DNA of 64,000 bases from Anaerosalibacter sp. Marseille-P3206 (GCF_900155565.1 NZ_FUHM01000002.1:682001-746000), one strand, 5' to 3'. Shown: positions 45,748 to 54,770, counted from the first letter of the stretch. Notes: generated by a model not told the origin, from the letters alone. Numbers and translations: made by a program.

Positions 45748-46822
45748 TCTTTTTCACCTGCATTGTTATAAATATTATTAACGGTATTACAATTCCACAT
45801 ATAATACCTAATTTTGATGTCATTTTTATTCCACTTTCTACTTCCATTACTGATCTGGGTAATAGAGAAATAATGTATTGAGCTATTGTCACTGTTAACA
45901 ATATATATTTAGTCTTAATTTTAGGTAATACTTCATTTATTAAATTCGTTGTTCCATACACAAAAACACAAATTGAAGTAAATAAATTCATAGTAGAAAA
46001 CATTAAGTATAAACCATCTAATCTTCTTAAGGTTTCAAGCTTATAAACATCCAATCCTCTTAAAGTTTGAAAAACAATAGTCTTTTGATTTATTATGTTT
46101 TCTATACCTCCAATAGATAACACAGACTCAAAAATGATAATATACAAAATTCCTATGCCTAATATAGTAAGTATTGTATGCTTAAAAATATTAGTATTAT
46201 TTTTTTTATTCAACGGTATAAAAAAAACAGCCTCAATTCCCAAAAATGGAAATATTAGATTGAATGTAGATTTCAAATATTTCTTTACTTGTGAACTCTC
46301 AAAAAAAGGCTGTACGTTTATCAACTTTGCTTTAGTAAGCATTATACCTATAATGAACAAATAACCAATGATTACAATTAAACTATATATTTCCGCAAGT
46401 CTTCCAATAGCATGAAGTTTTTTTGAAACTGCAAACATTGCTATAAAATAAAATACAAAAAGTGTCGCCCATATGGGAGTTTTATTTAAAAAAACAAGCC
46501 TAAGAACTTCTGAATACATCCTCAAAATTAATGATACAATAAGCATAAAATATAATATATATAATGTAGTTATTATTGTTGATATATACTTTCCATATAA
46601 ATCTCTAGTATATTCATACAAAATTTTATTTTCATTGTTATACTGTATATATGTTATAACATATGCCATAAACATGAAGAATAATGTATTGATTATTAAA
46701 GTTATCCATCCCCCTGTTCCTGCTGATTCCACTATATTTTTAGGTAAATTTACAATTTCATATCCTACTATAACTGCAAATAATAATAATGAAATTTGTC
46801 TATTTGTTAAATACTGTTTCAT
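45734..46822 (-). CDS. Spore germinant receptor permease subunit, GerB family
   Basis: A 362-residue transporter-like protein of the APC superfamily with about ten helices, starting MKQYLTNRQISLLLFAVIVG, as in GerB/GerKB proteins. In the Ger complex this subunit binds the germinant. It is the first gene of the operon, behind a possible SigG-type promoter. Confidence 0.92.
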   Translation of the reverse strand: MKQYLTNRQISLLLFAVIVGYEIVNLPKNIVESAGTGGWITLIINTLFFMFMAYVITYIQYNNENKILYEYTRDLYGKYISTIITTLYILYFMLIVSLILRMYSEVLRLVFLNKTPIWATLFVFYFIAMFAVSKKLHAIGRLAEIYSLIVIIGYLFIIGIMLTKAKLINVQPFFESSQVKKYLKSTFNLIFPFLGIEAVFFIPLNKKNNTNIFKHTILTILGIGILYIIIFESVLSIGGIENIINQKTIVFQTLRGLDVYKLETLRRLDGLYLMFSTMNLFTSICVFVYGTTNLINEVLPKIKTKYILLTVTIAQYIISLLPRSVMEVESGIKMTSKLGIICGIVIPLIIFITMQVKKNEKV

Positions 46823-46857
46823 TAATTTCTCTCCAATTCTTAATCATTTCCTAGTTT

Positions 46858-46886
46858 TATTATTCCTTCATATTAATGTAATATTC
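46858..46886 (-). promoter_or_regulatory. Possible SigG promoter of the ger operon
   Basis: Minus-strand GAATA (46886-46882), 17-base spacer and AATAATA (46864-46858), one base off the forespore SigG form (GMATA, then CATNNTA). Ger operons are normally SigG controlled, which raises the prior; the match alone is weak. Confidence 0.35.
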
Positions 46887-46902
46887 AATTTAAACATGAA
46901 AA

Positions 46903-46929
46903 AAGCTTGTATTTTTGAAATACAAGCTT
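46903..46929 (-). terminator. Terminator of the HAD phosphatase gene
   Basis: The 12-base arms (AAGCTTGTATTT and its complement) meet around a three-base loop and are followed by TTTTTT on the minus strand. Confidence 0.85.
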
Positions 46930-46934
46930 AAGAA

Positions 46935-47408
46935 TTAGTTTCTAAGTGTTGCTTTTAATCTATTTGGTTTTAGTAATAAGTTAATTCCATCTATTATATT
47001 GGTAACAACTATATCTGATTCAAAAATGGTTTTTGAAAAACACCCTTCACTCCCTATTACCCCAATAGATAATGTACTTATTTTAAACATTTCTGAATCA
47101 TTTCTTCCATTACCAAAAGAAGCAGTTATATCACTTCCAAGTCTTTCAACAACTTTTCTTTTTTCTAATATGGCATTTCCTTTATCAAATTTTTCAATAT
47201 ATACAGGAAGTCCACTACACTCTCTTTTAACAGAACCATTTGTATCAGCAGTAAGAACATATACTTTTACACCTTTATTTGCTAAATCTTTTATAATTTC
47301 TATTACTCCATCAACCAATACGCCGTCTTTAGCTATTGTTCCATTAAAATCAAATACTACATTGTGAATGTTTAAAGTTTTATATCCAGGTACATCTATA
47401 GTAATCAT
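46935..47408 (-). CDS. Small HAD-family phosphatase
   Basis: A 157-residue soluble HAD hydrolase. Motif I is VFDFNGTIAKDG, with Asn in place of the second Asp, motif II is VLTADTNG, and the motif III/IV acidic region is FGNGRNDSEMF. It resembles the phosphatase domain of P-type metal ATPases without membrane parts. The second motif I Asp usually acts as acid/base, so its replacement (DFN) matters: ATPase-like chemistry or altered activity are possible. The ATG at 47408 has GGAGAG six bases upstream. The substrate is unknown. Confidence 0.8.
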   Translation of the reverse strand: MITIDVPGYKTLNIHNVVFDFNGTIAKDGVLVDGVIEIIKDLANKGVKVYVLTADTNGSVKRECSGLPVYIEKFDKGNAILEKRKVVERLGSDITASFGNGRNDSEMFKISTLSIGVIGSEGCFSKTIFESDIVVTNIIDGINLLLKPNRLKATLRN

Positions 47409-47471
47409 ATTCATCTCTCCAATTGTGATAATGAATTTCTTATGCTATATCTAATCCTTGGTATTAGCAAA

Positions 47472-48584
47472 TTAGTCTTTATCTATAACTGCAGTCTTAT
47501 TTTTATTAATCAATACACTTGCAATAAATGCTGTTAATGGAATAGTAAGTACTAACCCTATACTACCAGCTAAAGATCTAATAACTTCTGTTGCAATAAT
47601 ATCAAGATTTATTATTTTTACCATCGAAGTTTCATAGGCCATAAACAAAAGTAACATTGGGATTGTACTTCCAGTATAGGCTAAAATCAATGTATTAGTC
47701 ATAGTTCCCATAATATCTTTGCCTACATTCATCCCAGAATCAAACAAATCTTTCCTTGTTATATCAGGATTTGCATTATAGATTTCCTCTATAGCAGAAG
47801 AAATAGACATTCCAACATCCATTACAGCTCCCAATGAACCTAATATGATACCAGAAAACAATAAACTTCTAAAGTCAAAGTTAACTTCCTGTGGTATATA
47901 TGCTAACATCATAGCTTCGTCACTACTAAGTCCTGTAAGTTTTATCTTACTACCAACAAAATAAGCTATAAGACCTGCAATTAAAACTCCTGCACTTGTC
48001 CCTAGTATAGCTGAAATACTCTTACTATTAATTCCACCTACAACAAATATGGTTAAAACTGTGATACCAATAGAAATAATAATTGTAATAGGAATAGGAT
48101 TTGCACCTTTTAACATCATTGGTAATAGAATCTTTAATATAGCAAGTACCGTAATTGTTAAAGTGATTACAGATTTTAAACCCTTTTTCCTTCCTATTAA
48201 TAGTATTAACAATATAAATATTATAGTTAAGTAGAATATGTAATGTTGACGCATATAGTCGGTAATAAATACATTTATATCACCATCTTCAATTTCTTCA
48301 ATTGAAACTACAACTTTGTCTCCTTCTTTTACTATAATATTGAAAGCAAAATTTGATGATAATTGATTTTCCGTATCAACAATTTCATTTTTATATTTAC
48401 CACTGGTTATTTTTAATTTTACATTTTGATATTGTCCATCATATTCTTCAGCTTCTATCATATCACTAGCATCTAATACAATAGCTGTTTCCATTGTCAT
48501 ATTTGAATCTTCAACTGATTCTGCATAAACATTTAATGAACAGATTAATAATAGTATAATTAATAGTATCGATGTTTTTTTCAT
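47472..48584 (-). CDS. YibE/F-like membrane protein
   Basis: A 370-residue membrane protein with an N-terminal signal or first helix (MKKTSILLIILLLICS), a soluble beta-rich domain (about residues 25-120), and seven or so helices. The block SGIILGSLGAVMDVGMSISSAIEE is the hallmark of the YibE/F family, whose function is not known. It stands as a single gene with a GAGGG site. Confidence 0.85.
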   Translation of the reverse strand: MKKTSILLIILLLICSLNVYAESVEDSNMTMETAIVLDASDMIEAEEYDGQYQNVKLKITSGKYKNEIVDTENQLSSNFAFNIIVKEGDKVVVSIEEIEDGDINVFITDYMRQHYIFYLTIIFILLILLIGRKKGLKSVITLTITVLAILKILLPMMLKGANPIPITIIISIGITVLTIFVVGGINSKSISAILGTSAGVLIAGLIAYFVGSKIKLTGLSSDEAMMLAYIPQEVNFDFRSLLFSGIILGSLGAVMDVGMSISSAIEEIYNANPDITRKDLFDSGMNVGKDIMGTMTNTLILAYTGSTIPMLLLFMAYETSMVKIINLDIIATEVIRSLAGSIGLVLTIPLTAFIASVLINKNKTAVIDKD

Positions 48585-48675
48585 AATATCCCTCGCAATG
48601 TATTATATTTCTTATCTAGTATAACATATTATTTTATATCAAGACAATCATTTGATAATACGTGAAACATAATAA

Positions 48676-48709
48676 AAAAAAAAGATATCAAATTAGATAT
48701 CTTTTTTTT
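48676..48709. terminator. Bidirectional terminator at the DUF134 gene end
   Basis: AAAAAAAAGATATC and its complement pair around a six-base loop that contains the DUF134 stop codon. Confidence 0.85.
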
Positions 48710-49148
48710 GCCTTTCTTTTTTACACCATTTTTTACAAAACTCAGGTTTTTTACTACAAATAACATTTTCTGAACCACAGATAGGACAAATGTATTTATC
48801 CTGCTCATAATTAATTTCATATATATTACCACAATCAATACATTTCAGAGTACAAAATTTCATCTTATAATTTCCACCACATATCCTTATGGCATTTCCT
48901 TCAGTTAAAGCAATAGCTACTTTTTTCCTTGCACTATTTATGATGTTTTGAAAAGTTTGCCTTGATACTTGCATTTTTTCTGCACACTCTTCTTGAGTTA
49001 ATTCTTCAATATCCTTAAGCCTCATAGCCTCTAGTTCTTCTACTTTTAATTTTATTTCTTGTATTTCACATTTAGACTTTCCCCAGGGAACAAAATAAGT
49101 ATTCTCTGGAAAGAATTCCACTTTCCTAAATCTAGTAGGCCTAGCCAT
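48693..49148 (-). CDS. DUF134 DNA-binding protein with zinc ribbon
   Basis: A 151-residue protein. The N-terminus MARPTRFRKVEFFPE and the helix-turn-helix LTQEECAEKMQVSRQTFQNI place it in the DUF134 family, and a C-terminal zinc ribbon follows (CTLKCIDCGN and CPICGSENVIC). DUF134 genes often neighbour ferredoxin-type MinD ATPases and NifX-like proteins in anaerobes; those occur here 2.2 kb away. It may regulate iron-sulfur related genes. The stop codon is inside a terminator loop. Confidence 0.85.
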   Translation of the reverse strand: MARPTRFRKVEFFPENTYFVPWGKSKCEIQEIKLKVEELEAMRLKDIEELTQEECAEKMQVSRQTFQNIINSARKKVAIALTEGNAIRICGGNYKMKFCTLKCIDCGNIYEINYEQDKYICPICGSENVICSKKPEFCKKWCKKERQKKDI

Positions 49149-49245
49149 TTAATTCACCCCGATTTCTGCCATGTCTTTGTCTACCTCTAAAACAAAGAAT
49201 TTTCTTATATGCTTTTCGTTTTGGACTTATGTTCTTTATATTTGT

Positions 49246-49273
49246 ATTATATATCATTGTTAGTTTATGTCAA
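49246..49273 (-). promoter_or_regulatory. Promoter of the DUF134 gene
   Basis: Minus-strand TTGACA (49273-49268) and TATAAT (49251-49246) with a 16-base spacer, about 100 bases before the start codon. Confidence 0.6.
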
Positions 49274-49307
49274 TAACTTTTATTGTAATTTAATAAATGT
49301 GTTTGAA

Positions 49308-49336
49308 TTGACAATGGTAAAGTGTATTTATATAAT
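49308..49336 (+). promoter_or_regulatory. Promoter of the radical SAM-pyridoxamine kinase operon
   Basis: Perfect TTGACA (49308-49313), 17-base spacer and TATAAT (49331-49336), about 70 bases before the start codon. It is divergent from the DUF134 promoter, 35 bases away. Confidence 0.8.
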
Positions 49337-49405
49337 ATAAACAAAAGCATACATTTAAACAATGTATCGGTATGAAAATATAAATATATTTTAGAGGTGA
49401 TAGGT

Positions 49406-50332
49406 ATGAAAAATTTCAAATATGTTTTTGGACCTGTTCCTTCAAGAAGAATGGGAATTTCTATCGGGATAAGTCCTATACCTAAAGGACATTGCAATTT
49501 TTCTTGTATATATTGTCAATTGGGAAGGACAAGGTGCATGACAAATAAAAGAGAAGAGTTTTTTAGTTGTAATGATTTAATAGAAGAATTTAAAGAATAT
49601 TTAAATGATGAAATTAATTTTGATGTAGTCACTATAGTAGGTGAAGGTGAACCACTACTGTATAAAGATTTAGGAATTTTAATTAAAAAATTAAAAAATA
49701 TGACTGACAAACCTATAGCAGTTATAACCAATGGAGCTTTGTTATCTGATCCTTCTGTAAGAAATGATTTAAAAAATGCCGATATAGTACTTCCTTCTAT
49801 AGATGCATGTAATGAAGAGATGTTTAAAAAAATTAATAGACCACATGGAAATATAAAATTCGATGATGTTGTGGAAGGACTAAAAATTTTTTCAAAAGAA
49901 TATGAAGGACAACTTTGGCTTGAAACTATGATTATAAAGAATATCAATGACAATAAAGAATTCTTTATTAATCTAAAAAATTTATTAAGTACAATAAATT
50001 ATCATAGATTATATATTAATTCTCCTGTTAGACCTCCAGCAGAAGGCTTTGTAGAACAACCTTCAAAGGAAAGCATAAAAGAAGCCATTTCAATATTAGA
50101 AGGTATATCTATAGATGAACTAGTATCCGAAGGCTTCTATAGTGAAGTAAAAGATGATTACGAAGCCGTTATGAGCATTATTAAAAGACATCCAATGAAC
50201 CAATTTGAAATAAAATCTTTTATAGAAAAAAGAGGAAATTCTAATACAGAAGAATTTTTACAAAGATTAGATGACGATGACAATATAGAAGTAATAAATT
50301 ATAAAAATTATTATACTTATAGACTGAAATGA
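49406..50332 (+). CDS. Radical SAM protein
   Basis: A 308-residue enzyme of the radical SAM superfamily: FGPVPSRRMG at the N-terminus, then the cluster motif CNFSCIYCQLGRT (CX3CX2C) near residues 33-40, the SAM-binding GEGEPLLYKDLG and a C-terminal winged-helix-like part. It resembles COG0731-type Fe-S oxidoreductases of unknown reaction. The ATG at 49406 has AGAGGTG upstream; the GTG at 49397 overlaps that site. It is followed by pyridoxamine kinase in the same operon, 13 bases later. Confidence 0.85.
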   Translation: MKNFKYVFGPVPSRRMGISIGISPIPKGHCNFSCIYCQLGRTRCMTNKREEFFSCNDLIEEFKEYLNDEINFDVVTIVGEGEPLLYKDLGILIKKLKNMTDKPIAVITNGALLSDPSVRNDLKNADIVLPSIDACNEEMFKKINRPHGNIKFDDVVEGLKIFSKEYEGQLWLETMIIKNINDNKEFFINLKNLLSTINYHRLYINSPVRPPAEGFVEQPSKESIKEAISILEGISIDELVSEGFYSEVKDDYEAVMSIIKRHPMNQFEIKSFIEKRGNSNTEEFLQRLDDDDNIEVINYKNYYTYRLK

Positions 50333-50345
50333 AAGGGGAATTCAT

Positions 50346-51221
50346 ATGAAAAATCCTGTAAAAAAGGTAGCAGCTATTCATGATTTGTCTGGATATGGAA
50401 GAGCTTCACTTACAGCAATAATCCCAATACTTTCATCTATGAACATACAAGTATGTCCATTCCCTACAGCAATTCTATCAAATCATACTGGAGGATTTGA
50501 TAGTTTCTCATTTGTAGATTTGACAGATTCAATGGAAGATTATATGAATCATTGGGCGAAGGAAAATATTAAGTTTGACTGTATTTATAGTGGCTTTTTA
50601 GGCTCTTCAAAACAAGTTGATATAATTTTAAACTTTATTGAAACTTTTAGTAATGATTCTTCTATTATTGTTGTAGATCCTGTTATGGGAGACAACGGAA
50701 AACTATATCCCACTATAAATAAAAAAATAGTTGAAAAAATGAAGATATTAGTAAAAAAATCTGATATTATTACTCCCAATCTTACAGAAGCTACATATCT
50801 ATTGGGAAAATCATATGTTAAAAACATTAATGAAAATGAAGTTAAAAAAATGTTAATAGATTTATCAAATATGGGACCTAAAATAGTTGTCATTACAAGT
50901 ATTCCTGACACTGCCATATCAGGCAATATAAGCGTTTTTGGATACGACAAAGAAAGTAGTGAATTTTGGAAAATAAGTTGTAAACATATTCCTGTAGAAT
51001 TTCCTGGAACTGGTGATGCATTCACTAGTGTACTAATAGGAAGTCTACTTAAAGGTGATAGTTTACCTATAGCACTAGAGAGAAGTGTACAATTTATCTC
51101 TATTAGTATTAGAGAAAGTTATGGCTATAATTATCCAAGAAGAGAAGGAATTTTATTAGAAAAAACTCTTGACACTTTAAAGATGCCAATTATAAATAGC
51201 AACTACGAATTATTGAATTGA
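50346..51221 (+). CDS. Pyridoxamine/pyridoxal kinase
   Basis: A 291-residue vitamin B6 kinase of the ribokinase fold that salvages pyridoxal phosphate precursors. It begins VAAIHDLSGYGRASLTA, with VVDPVMGDNGKLY in the substrate region and FPGTGDAFTSVLIG holding the catalytic Asp. The length is typical of the PdxK/PdxY group. The ribosome binding site is AAAGGGG. Terminated by the hairpin at 51257. Confidence 0.92.
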   Translation: MKNPVKKVAAIHDLSGYGRASLTAIIPILSSMNIQVCPFPTAILSNHTGGFDSFSFVDLTDSMEDYMNHWAKENIKFDCIYSGFLGSSKQVDIILNFIETFSNDSSIIVVDPVMGDNGKLYPTINKKIVEKMKILVKKSDIITPNLTEATYLLGKSYVKNINENEVKKMLIDLSNMGPKIVVITSIPDTAISGNISVFGYDKESSEFWKISCKHIPVEFPGTGDAFTSVLIGSLLKGDSLPIALERSVQFISISIRESYGYNYPRREGILLEKTLDTLKMPIINSNYELLN

Positions 51222-51256
51222 TGGAATTTTAATTTATATGTAATTTTAAATCTATT

Positions 51257-51295
51257 AAAAAGGCTTCTACTGAAACATTATAAGGAAGCCTTTTT
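51257..51295. terminator. Bidirectional terminator
   Basis: AAAAAGGCTTC and GAAGCCTTTTT pair with a 17-base loop. Ends pdxK on the plus strand and lies 20 bases after the stop of the MinD-like gene on the minus strand. Confidence 0.8.
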
Positions 51296-51314
51296 GTGTT
51301 CTCTCTTTTCTTTT

Positions 51315-52160
51315 TTAAATAAGTTTTTTGATATTATCCCACATTTCTTCAATAGCCTTTTCTGCTATACTATCCTTATAAAAAGTTATTGGTTTTAACT
51401 CATTTATAGATTTCATCACCATATCATCATATGGAATCTTCCCAACTAATTCTATTCCACTATCATTTACGAAATCTTCTATTTCATCGGCTACTTCTTC
51501 GTTTATATCATATTTATTTACACAAACCATAGTAAAAACTTCAAAATGTTCACATAATGTAACTACTCTCTTTAAATCTTCTAAACCTGATTTAGTTGGC
51601 TCTGTTACAATCAATACTGCATCACTGCCAGTTACAGAAGCAATAACAGGACAACCTATACCTGGAGAGCCATCTATTATAGTTAATTTTTCATCTTTAT
51701 TAAATTTCTTTGCTTTTTTACGGAGAAATGATATAAGAAGTCCTGATGCATCGCTTCCTATTCCCATCTCTGCTCTAGCAATGACTCCTTGATCTGTTGC
51801 TGTTATAAATGTATCTGCTACTTTTTCATCTTCTAATACTATGGCATCCTGAGGACAAACTAAAGTACATGCCCCACATCCCTCACAGGCAAAAGGGTCT
51901 ATTTCAAAATTATTAATAGCATCAAATCTACAAACTTCTTTACATCTACCACATTGTATACATTTTTCTTTATCTAATATAGCTATTTTGCCACCGTAGA
52001 AATCTTCTTTTTCTAAATCTCTTCCTTTATAATACATATAAAAATTCGATGCTTCAACATCACAATCTACCCTCATAACATCTTTCGCAAGTTCAGATAG
52101 TGCTGTAGAAATTGTAGTTTTCCCTGTTCCACCTTTTCCACTTAATACTACTAATTCCAT
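51315..52160 (-). CDS. MinD-family ATPase with inserted ferredoxin domain, copy 2
   Basis: A 281-residue P-loop ATPase of the ParA/MinD type. Walker A is SGKGGTGKTT, followed at about residues 60-110 by two [4Fe-4S] ferredoxin motifs (CIQCGRCKEVC and CEGCGACTLVC), then an ATPase core with IDGSPGIGCPV. These are unlike Mrp/NBP35 carriers in having bacterial ferredoxin inserts; function is unknown but redox-coupled iron-sulfur work is likely. It overlaps copy 1 by ten bases, which indicates a heteromeric pair. Confidence 0.88.
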   Translation of the reverse strand: MELVVLSGKGGTGKTTISTALSELAKDVMRVDCDVEASNFYMYYKGRDLEKEDFYGGKIAILDKEKCIQCGRCKEVCRFDAINNFEIDPFACEGCGACTLVCPQDAIVLEDEKVADTFITATDQGVIARAEMGIGSDASGLLISFLRKKAKKFNKDEKLTIIDGSPGIGCPVIASVTGSDAVLIVTEPTKSGLEDLKRVVTLCEHFEVFTMVCVNKYDINEEVADEIEDFVNDSGIELVGKIPYDDMVMKSINELKPITFYKDSIAEKAIEEMWDNIKKLI

Positions 52161-52981
52161 TTCAGCACCCCCTTTGATCTATTTGCTAATAATTCAAATA
52201 TATGTTTGAATTTTGTATTGTCATATAGAATTTCGCCCTTTGAATAAGCTTGTGCTATATCTCTTCTATATGGTATACTTCCAATTATTTCGATATTTTC
52301 TTTTCTACTATATTGTCTTATTATATTATCCTTTCCATCATCTTTATTTATAATTATACCAAATGGAATATGAAACATCTTTACAACTCCTACAGCAATT
52401 TTTAAATCATGAAGTCCAAACTCTGAAGGTTCTGTTACCAATATTGCAGCATTTGCATATCTTAATGTGTTAACTACATTGCAGGAAGTTCCAGGTGGAC
52501 AGTCAATTAAATTATTTTCACCTTTTAAATCTTTAAGAAGTTGTTTAATAACTGGTACTGCCATAGGTTCACCTATATTTAATATCCCTCTACTACAATT
52601 TATATCTCTAACTTTCCCACTTTCAATATTTCCAGTTTCCCTTTTGTCATATTTTATAGCATCGTATTTACATGCAATTTCACACGCTCCACAACTATGA
52701 CATAATTTTTCAAAAAGAAAAATTTTATCCCTTACCTTTGCAAGTGCATTAAATTGACATGCCTTTACACATTCTCCACAGGCAACACATTTTTCATCAT
52801 CTATAACTGGATATTCTACCATAACCTTTTCTGTTTTTTCTATTTTGGGTTTCAAAAATAAGAATCCATTTGGTTCTTCTACATCACAATCTACATAATT
52901 AAACTTCAATGCAAGAGCTAGATTGGTGGAAACTGTAGTTTTTCCAGTTCCACCTTTTCCGCTAAGTATTGCTATATTCAT
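52151..52981 (-). CDS. MinD-family ATPase with inserted ferredoxin domain, copy 1
   Basis: A 276-residue paralogue of the neighbouring ATPase: Walker A SGKGGTGKTT, ferredoxin motifs CVACGECVKAC and CHSCGACEIAC, and core IDCPPGTSCNV. It follows a NifX-like gene by 17 bases and precedes copy 2 with a ten-base overlap, a three-gene operon. Cytoplasmic. Which copy hydrolyses ATP, or whether both do, is unknown. Confidence 0.88.
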   Translation of the reverse strand: MNIAILSGKGGTGKTTVSTNLALALKFNYVDCDVEEPNGFLFLKPKIEKTEKVMVEYPVIDDEKCVACGECVKACQFNALAKVRDKIFLFEKLCHSCGACEIACKYDAIKYDKRETGNIESGKVRDINCSRGILNIGEPMAVPVIKQLLKDLKGENNLIDCPPGTSCNVVNTLRYANAAILVTEPSEFGLHDLKIAVGVVKMFHIPFGIIINKDDGKDNIIRQYSRKENIEIIGSIPYRRDIAQAYSKGEILYDNTKFKHIFELLANRSKGVLKWN

Positions 52982-52998
52982 TGAATATTCACTCCAAT

Positions 52999-53364
52999 CT
53001 ATTTGCTTCCCCCATGGTGTGCAGGACCAGACATAGTTATTTCTTGAAGTTCGTCATTGTTATACTTTTTAAGAACTTCACTTACAGCAATATCTTCACA
53101 TTTATATGCTTTAATTCCTTCCTTTTCAATAAGCTCAAAGGCATTTGGTCCTAAATTACCTGTTATTATCACATCTACCTTTTCATCAATTAATTGATTT
53201 GACGCAGCAATACCTGCTCCACCACTGGCTAATTTTGCCTCATTTTCTAAAACTTTTATTTCTTCAGTATCAGTATCGTGAATTTGAAAATATTCACATC
53301 TACCAAATCTCTTATCTAATAAACTATCTTTGTTTTTTCCTGAAGCAGAAATACATATCTTCAT
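52999..53364 (-). CDS. NifX/NifB-like Fe-Mo cofactor-binding domain protein
   Basis: A 121-residue stand-alone dinitrogenase iron-molybdenum cofactor-type domain (COG1433): MKICISASGKNKDSLLDKRF, FQIHDTD and SGGAGIAASNQLIDEKV, followed by VIITGNLGPNAFELI. No nitrogenase is visible, so it likely binds some other metal cluster. First gene of the operon with two ferredoxin-MinD ATPases. Its start follows an AGGAGG site. Confidence 0.85.
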   Translation of the reverse strand: MKICISASGKNKDSLLDKRFGRCEYFQIHDTDTEEIKVLENEAKLASGGAGIAASNQLIDEKVDVIITGNLGPNAFELIEKEGIKAYKCEDIAVSEVLKKYNNDELQEITMSGPAHHGGSK

Positions 53365-53474
53365 TTTTTATTCCTCCTAATTGTAATTGTATTTATAGAC
53401 TTATTTTAATATTTACATTTGTTATTTTTATATTACTCTTTTTCTTAATTATTGTCAAATGCCAATTAAAATAT

Positions 53475-53524
53475 CCTAAAAAAACTGCTTATTAAATATA
53501 TTATTTATAAGCAGTTTTTTTAGG
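53475..53524 (-). terminator. Terminator of the cysteine desulfurase gene
   Basis: An 18-bp perfect stem (CCTAAAAAAACTGCTTAT and its complement) with a 14-base loop, directly after the stop of the desulfurase gene. Confidence 0.8.
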
Positions 53525-53527
53525 TCA

Positions 53528-54679
53528 TTATTCTTTTATTATCTTATTAATTGCATTTAATGCATAATCTACATCTTCTACTGTATTGAAGTGACTAAAA
53601 CTAAATCTAACTGTTCCCCTTGGAAATGTTCCTAAAGTTTTATGTGCAGAAGGTGCACAGTGAAGACCACATCTAGTCATTATGCCAAAATCATTGTATA
53701 AATTATAAGATACTTCTGCATTATCCATATTAGGAAAATCTACTGAAATCACAGCTGTTCTATCTTTAATATCGCTTTTCCCTACTATATTCAATTCAGA
53801 TATATTCAAAAGACCTTCTAAAAATCTCTTTGATAAGTATAACTCTTTTTCTCTTATAGAACTAACTTTTTCACTTAATATATACTTCAAACTAGCATTT
53901 AATCCATATATGCCCGGAATATTAAGTGTTCCAGCTTCAAACTTATCAGGCATGTATTCAGGTTGTATTTCCTTCTCTGACAAACTGCCTGTACCACCTT
54001 CTATAAAAGTGTCTAGCTTTGAAACCATATCGTCACTTATAACAAATCCTCCCATACCTTGAGGCCCTAAAAGTCCTTTATGTCCTGTAAATGCTATAGC
54101 ATCTGCATTTAATTCTTTGTAGTCAATATCTAAAAAACCTGCTGTTTGCGCAGTATCAATAATGAAGTGCAATCCATTTTCTTTACATATATTCCCTACT
54201 TCTTTTAAATCCAATATAGTACCACAGACATTTGAGGCTTGAGTCATGACTACAGCTTTTGTATTGGGTTTTATGTATTTTATTATGTCTTTTGGATTTA
54301 ATTCTCCATATTTATTGCAGGAAATCCTAGAGTATTCACTACCACTATTAACAAGACTTGTTAGTGGCCTCATAACTGCATTATGCTCCATTGATGATAC
54401 TATTACATGATCTCCTGATTTTATTAAACCTTTCATCAATATATTAAGGCTTTCTGTAATGTTTTTAGTAAATATTACATTTTCAGGTTTATCGAAGTTA
54501 AAAAGTTCACATATTAATTCTCTAGTTTCAAAAACAATATTTTCTGCTTCAAAAGAACTTTTGTAAGCTCCCCTGTTTACATTACACCCAATATTTAATA
54601 AATAATTTGACATACTCTCCGCAACTTTAGGTGCTTTAGGAAAAGAAGTTGCACCGTTATCTAAATATAGTTCCTTCAT
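53528..54679 (-). CDS. Cysteine desulfurase family protein, selenium-linked type
   Basis: A 383-residue class V aminotransferase-fold PLP enzyme that takes sulfur or selenium from cysteine or selenocysteine. The start MKELYLDNGATSFPKAP, the PLP Lys in FTGHKGLLGPQG and the catalytic Cys loop TRCGLHCAPSAHKTLG are typical of the EF2568-type subfamily often found in selenium loci. It is divergent from yedE-tusA-DUF3343, which supports a selenium role. NifS/IscS-like function in iron-sulfur clusters is an alternative. Confidence 0.87.
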   Translation of the reverse strand: MKELYLDNGATSFPKAPKVAESMSNYLLNIGCNVNRGAYKSSFEAENIVFETRELICELFNFDKPENVIFTKNITESLNILMKGLIKSGDHVIVSSMEHNAVMRPLTSLVNSGSEYSRISCNKYGELNPKDIIKYIKPNTKAVVMTQASNVCGTILDLKEVGNICKENGLHFIIDTAQTAGFLDIDYKELNADAIAFTGHKGLLGPQGMGGFVISDDMVSKLDTFIEGGTGSLSEKEIQPEYMPDKFEAGTLNIPGIYGLNASLKYILSEKVSSIREKELYLSKRFLEGLLNISELNIVGKSDIKDRTAVISVDFPNMDNAEVSYNLYNDFGIMTRCGLHCAPSAHKTLGTFPRGTVRFSFSHFNTVEDVDYALNAINKIIKE

Positions 54680-54770
54680 ATTTAAACACTCCTTATATTT
54701 TTACCGTAAAAAATATTCTTAACAAAAGGATATCTTTATTTATAGTATTAAACAATAACTATTTAAAATA

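Noticed and set aside
48629-48838. 69-codon minus-strand ORF overlapping the DUF134 gene end
   Set aside because: It runs out of frame through the zinc ribbon and terminator of the DUF134 gene and has no start site.
49149-49405. Riboswitch or T-box in the divergent region before the radical SAM gene
   Set aside because: Two promoters account for the region; no conserved core or terminator-antiterminator pair was seen.
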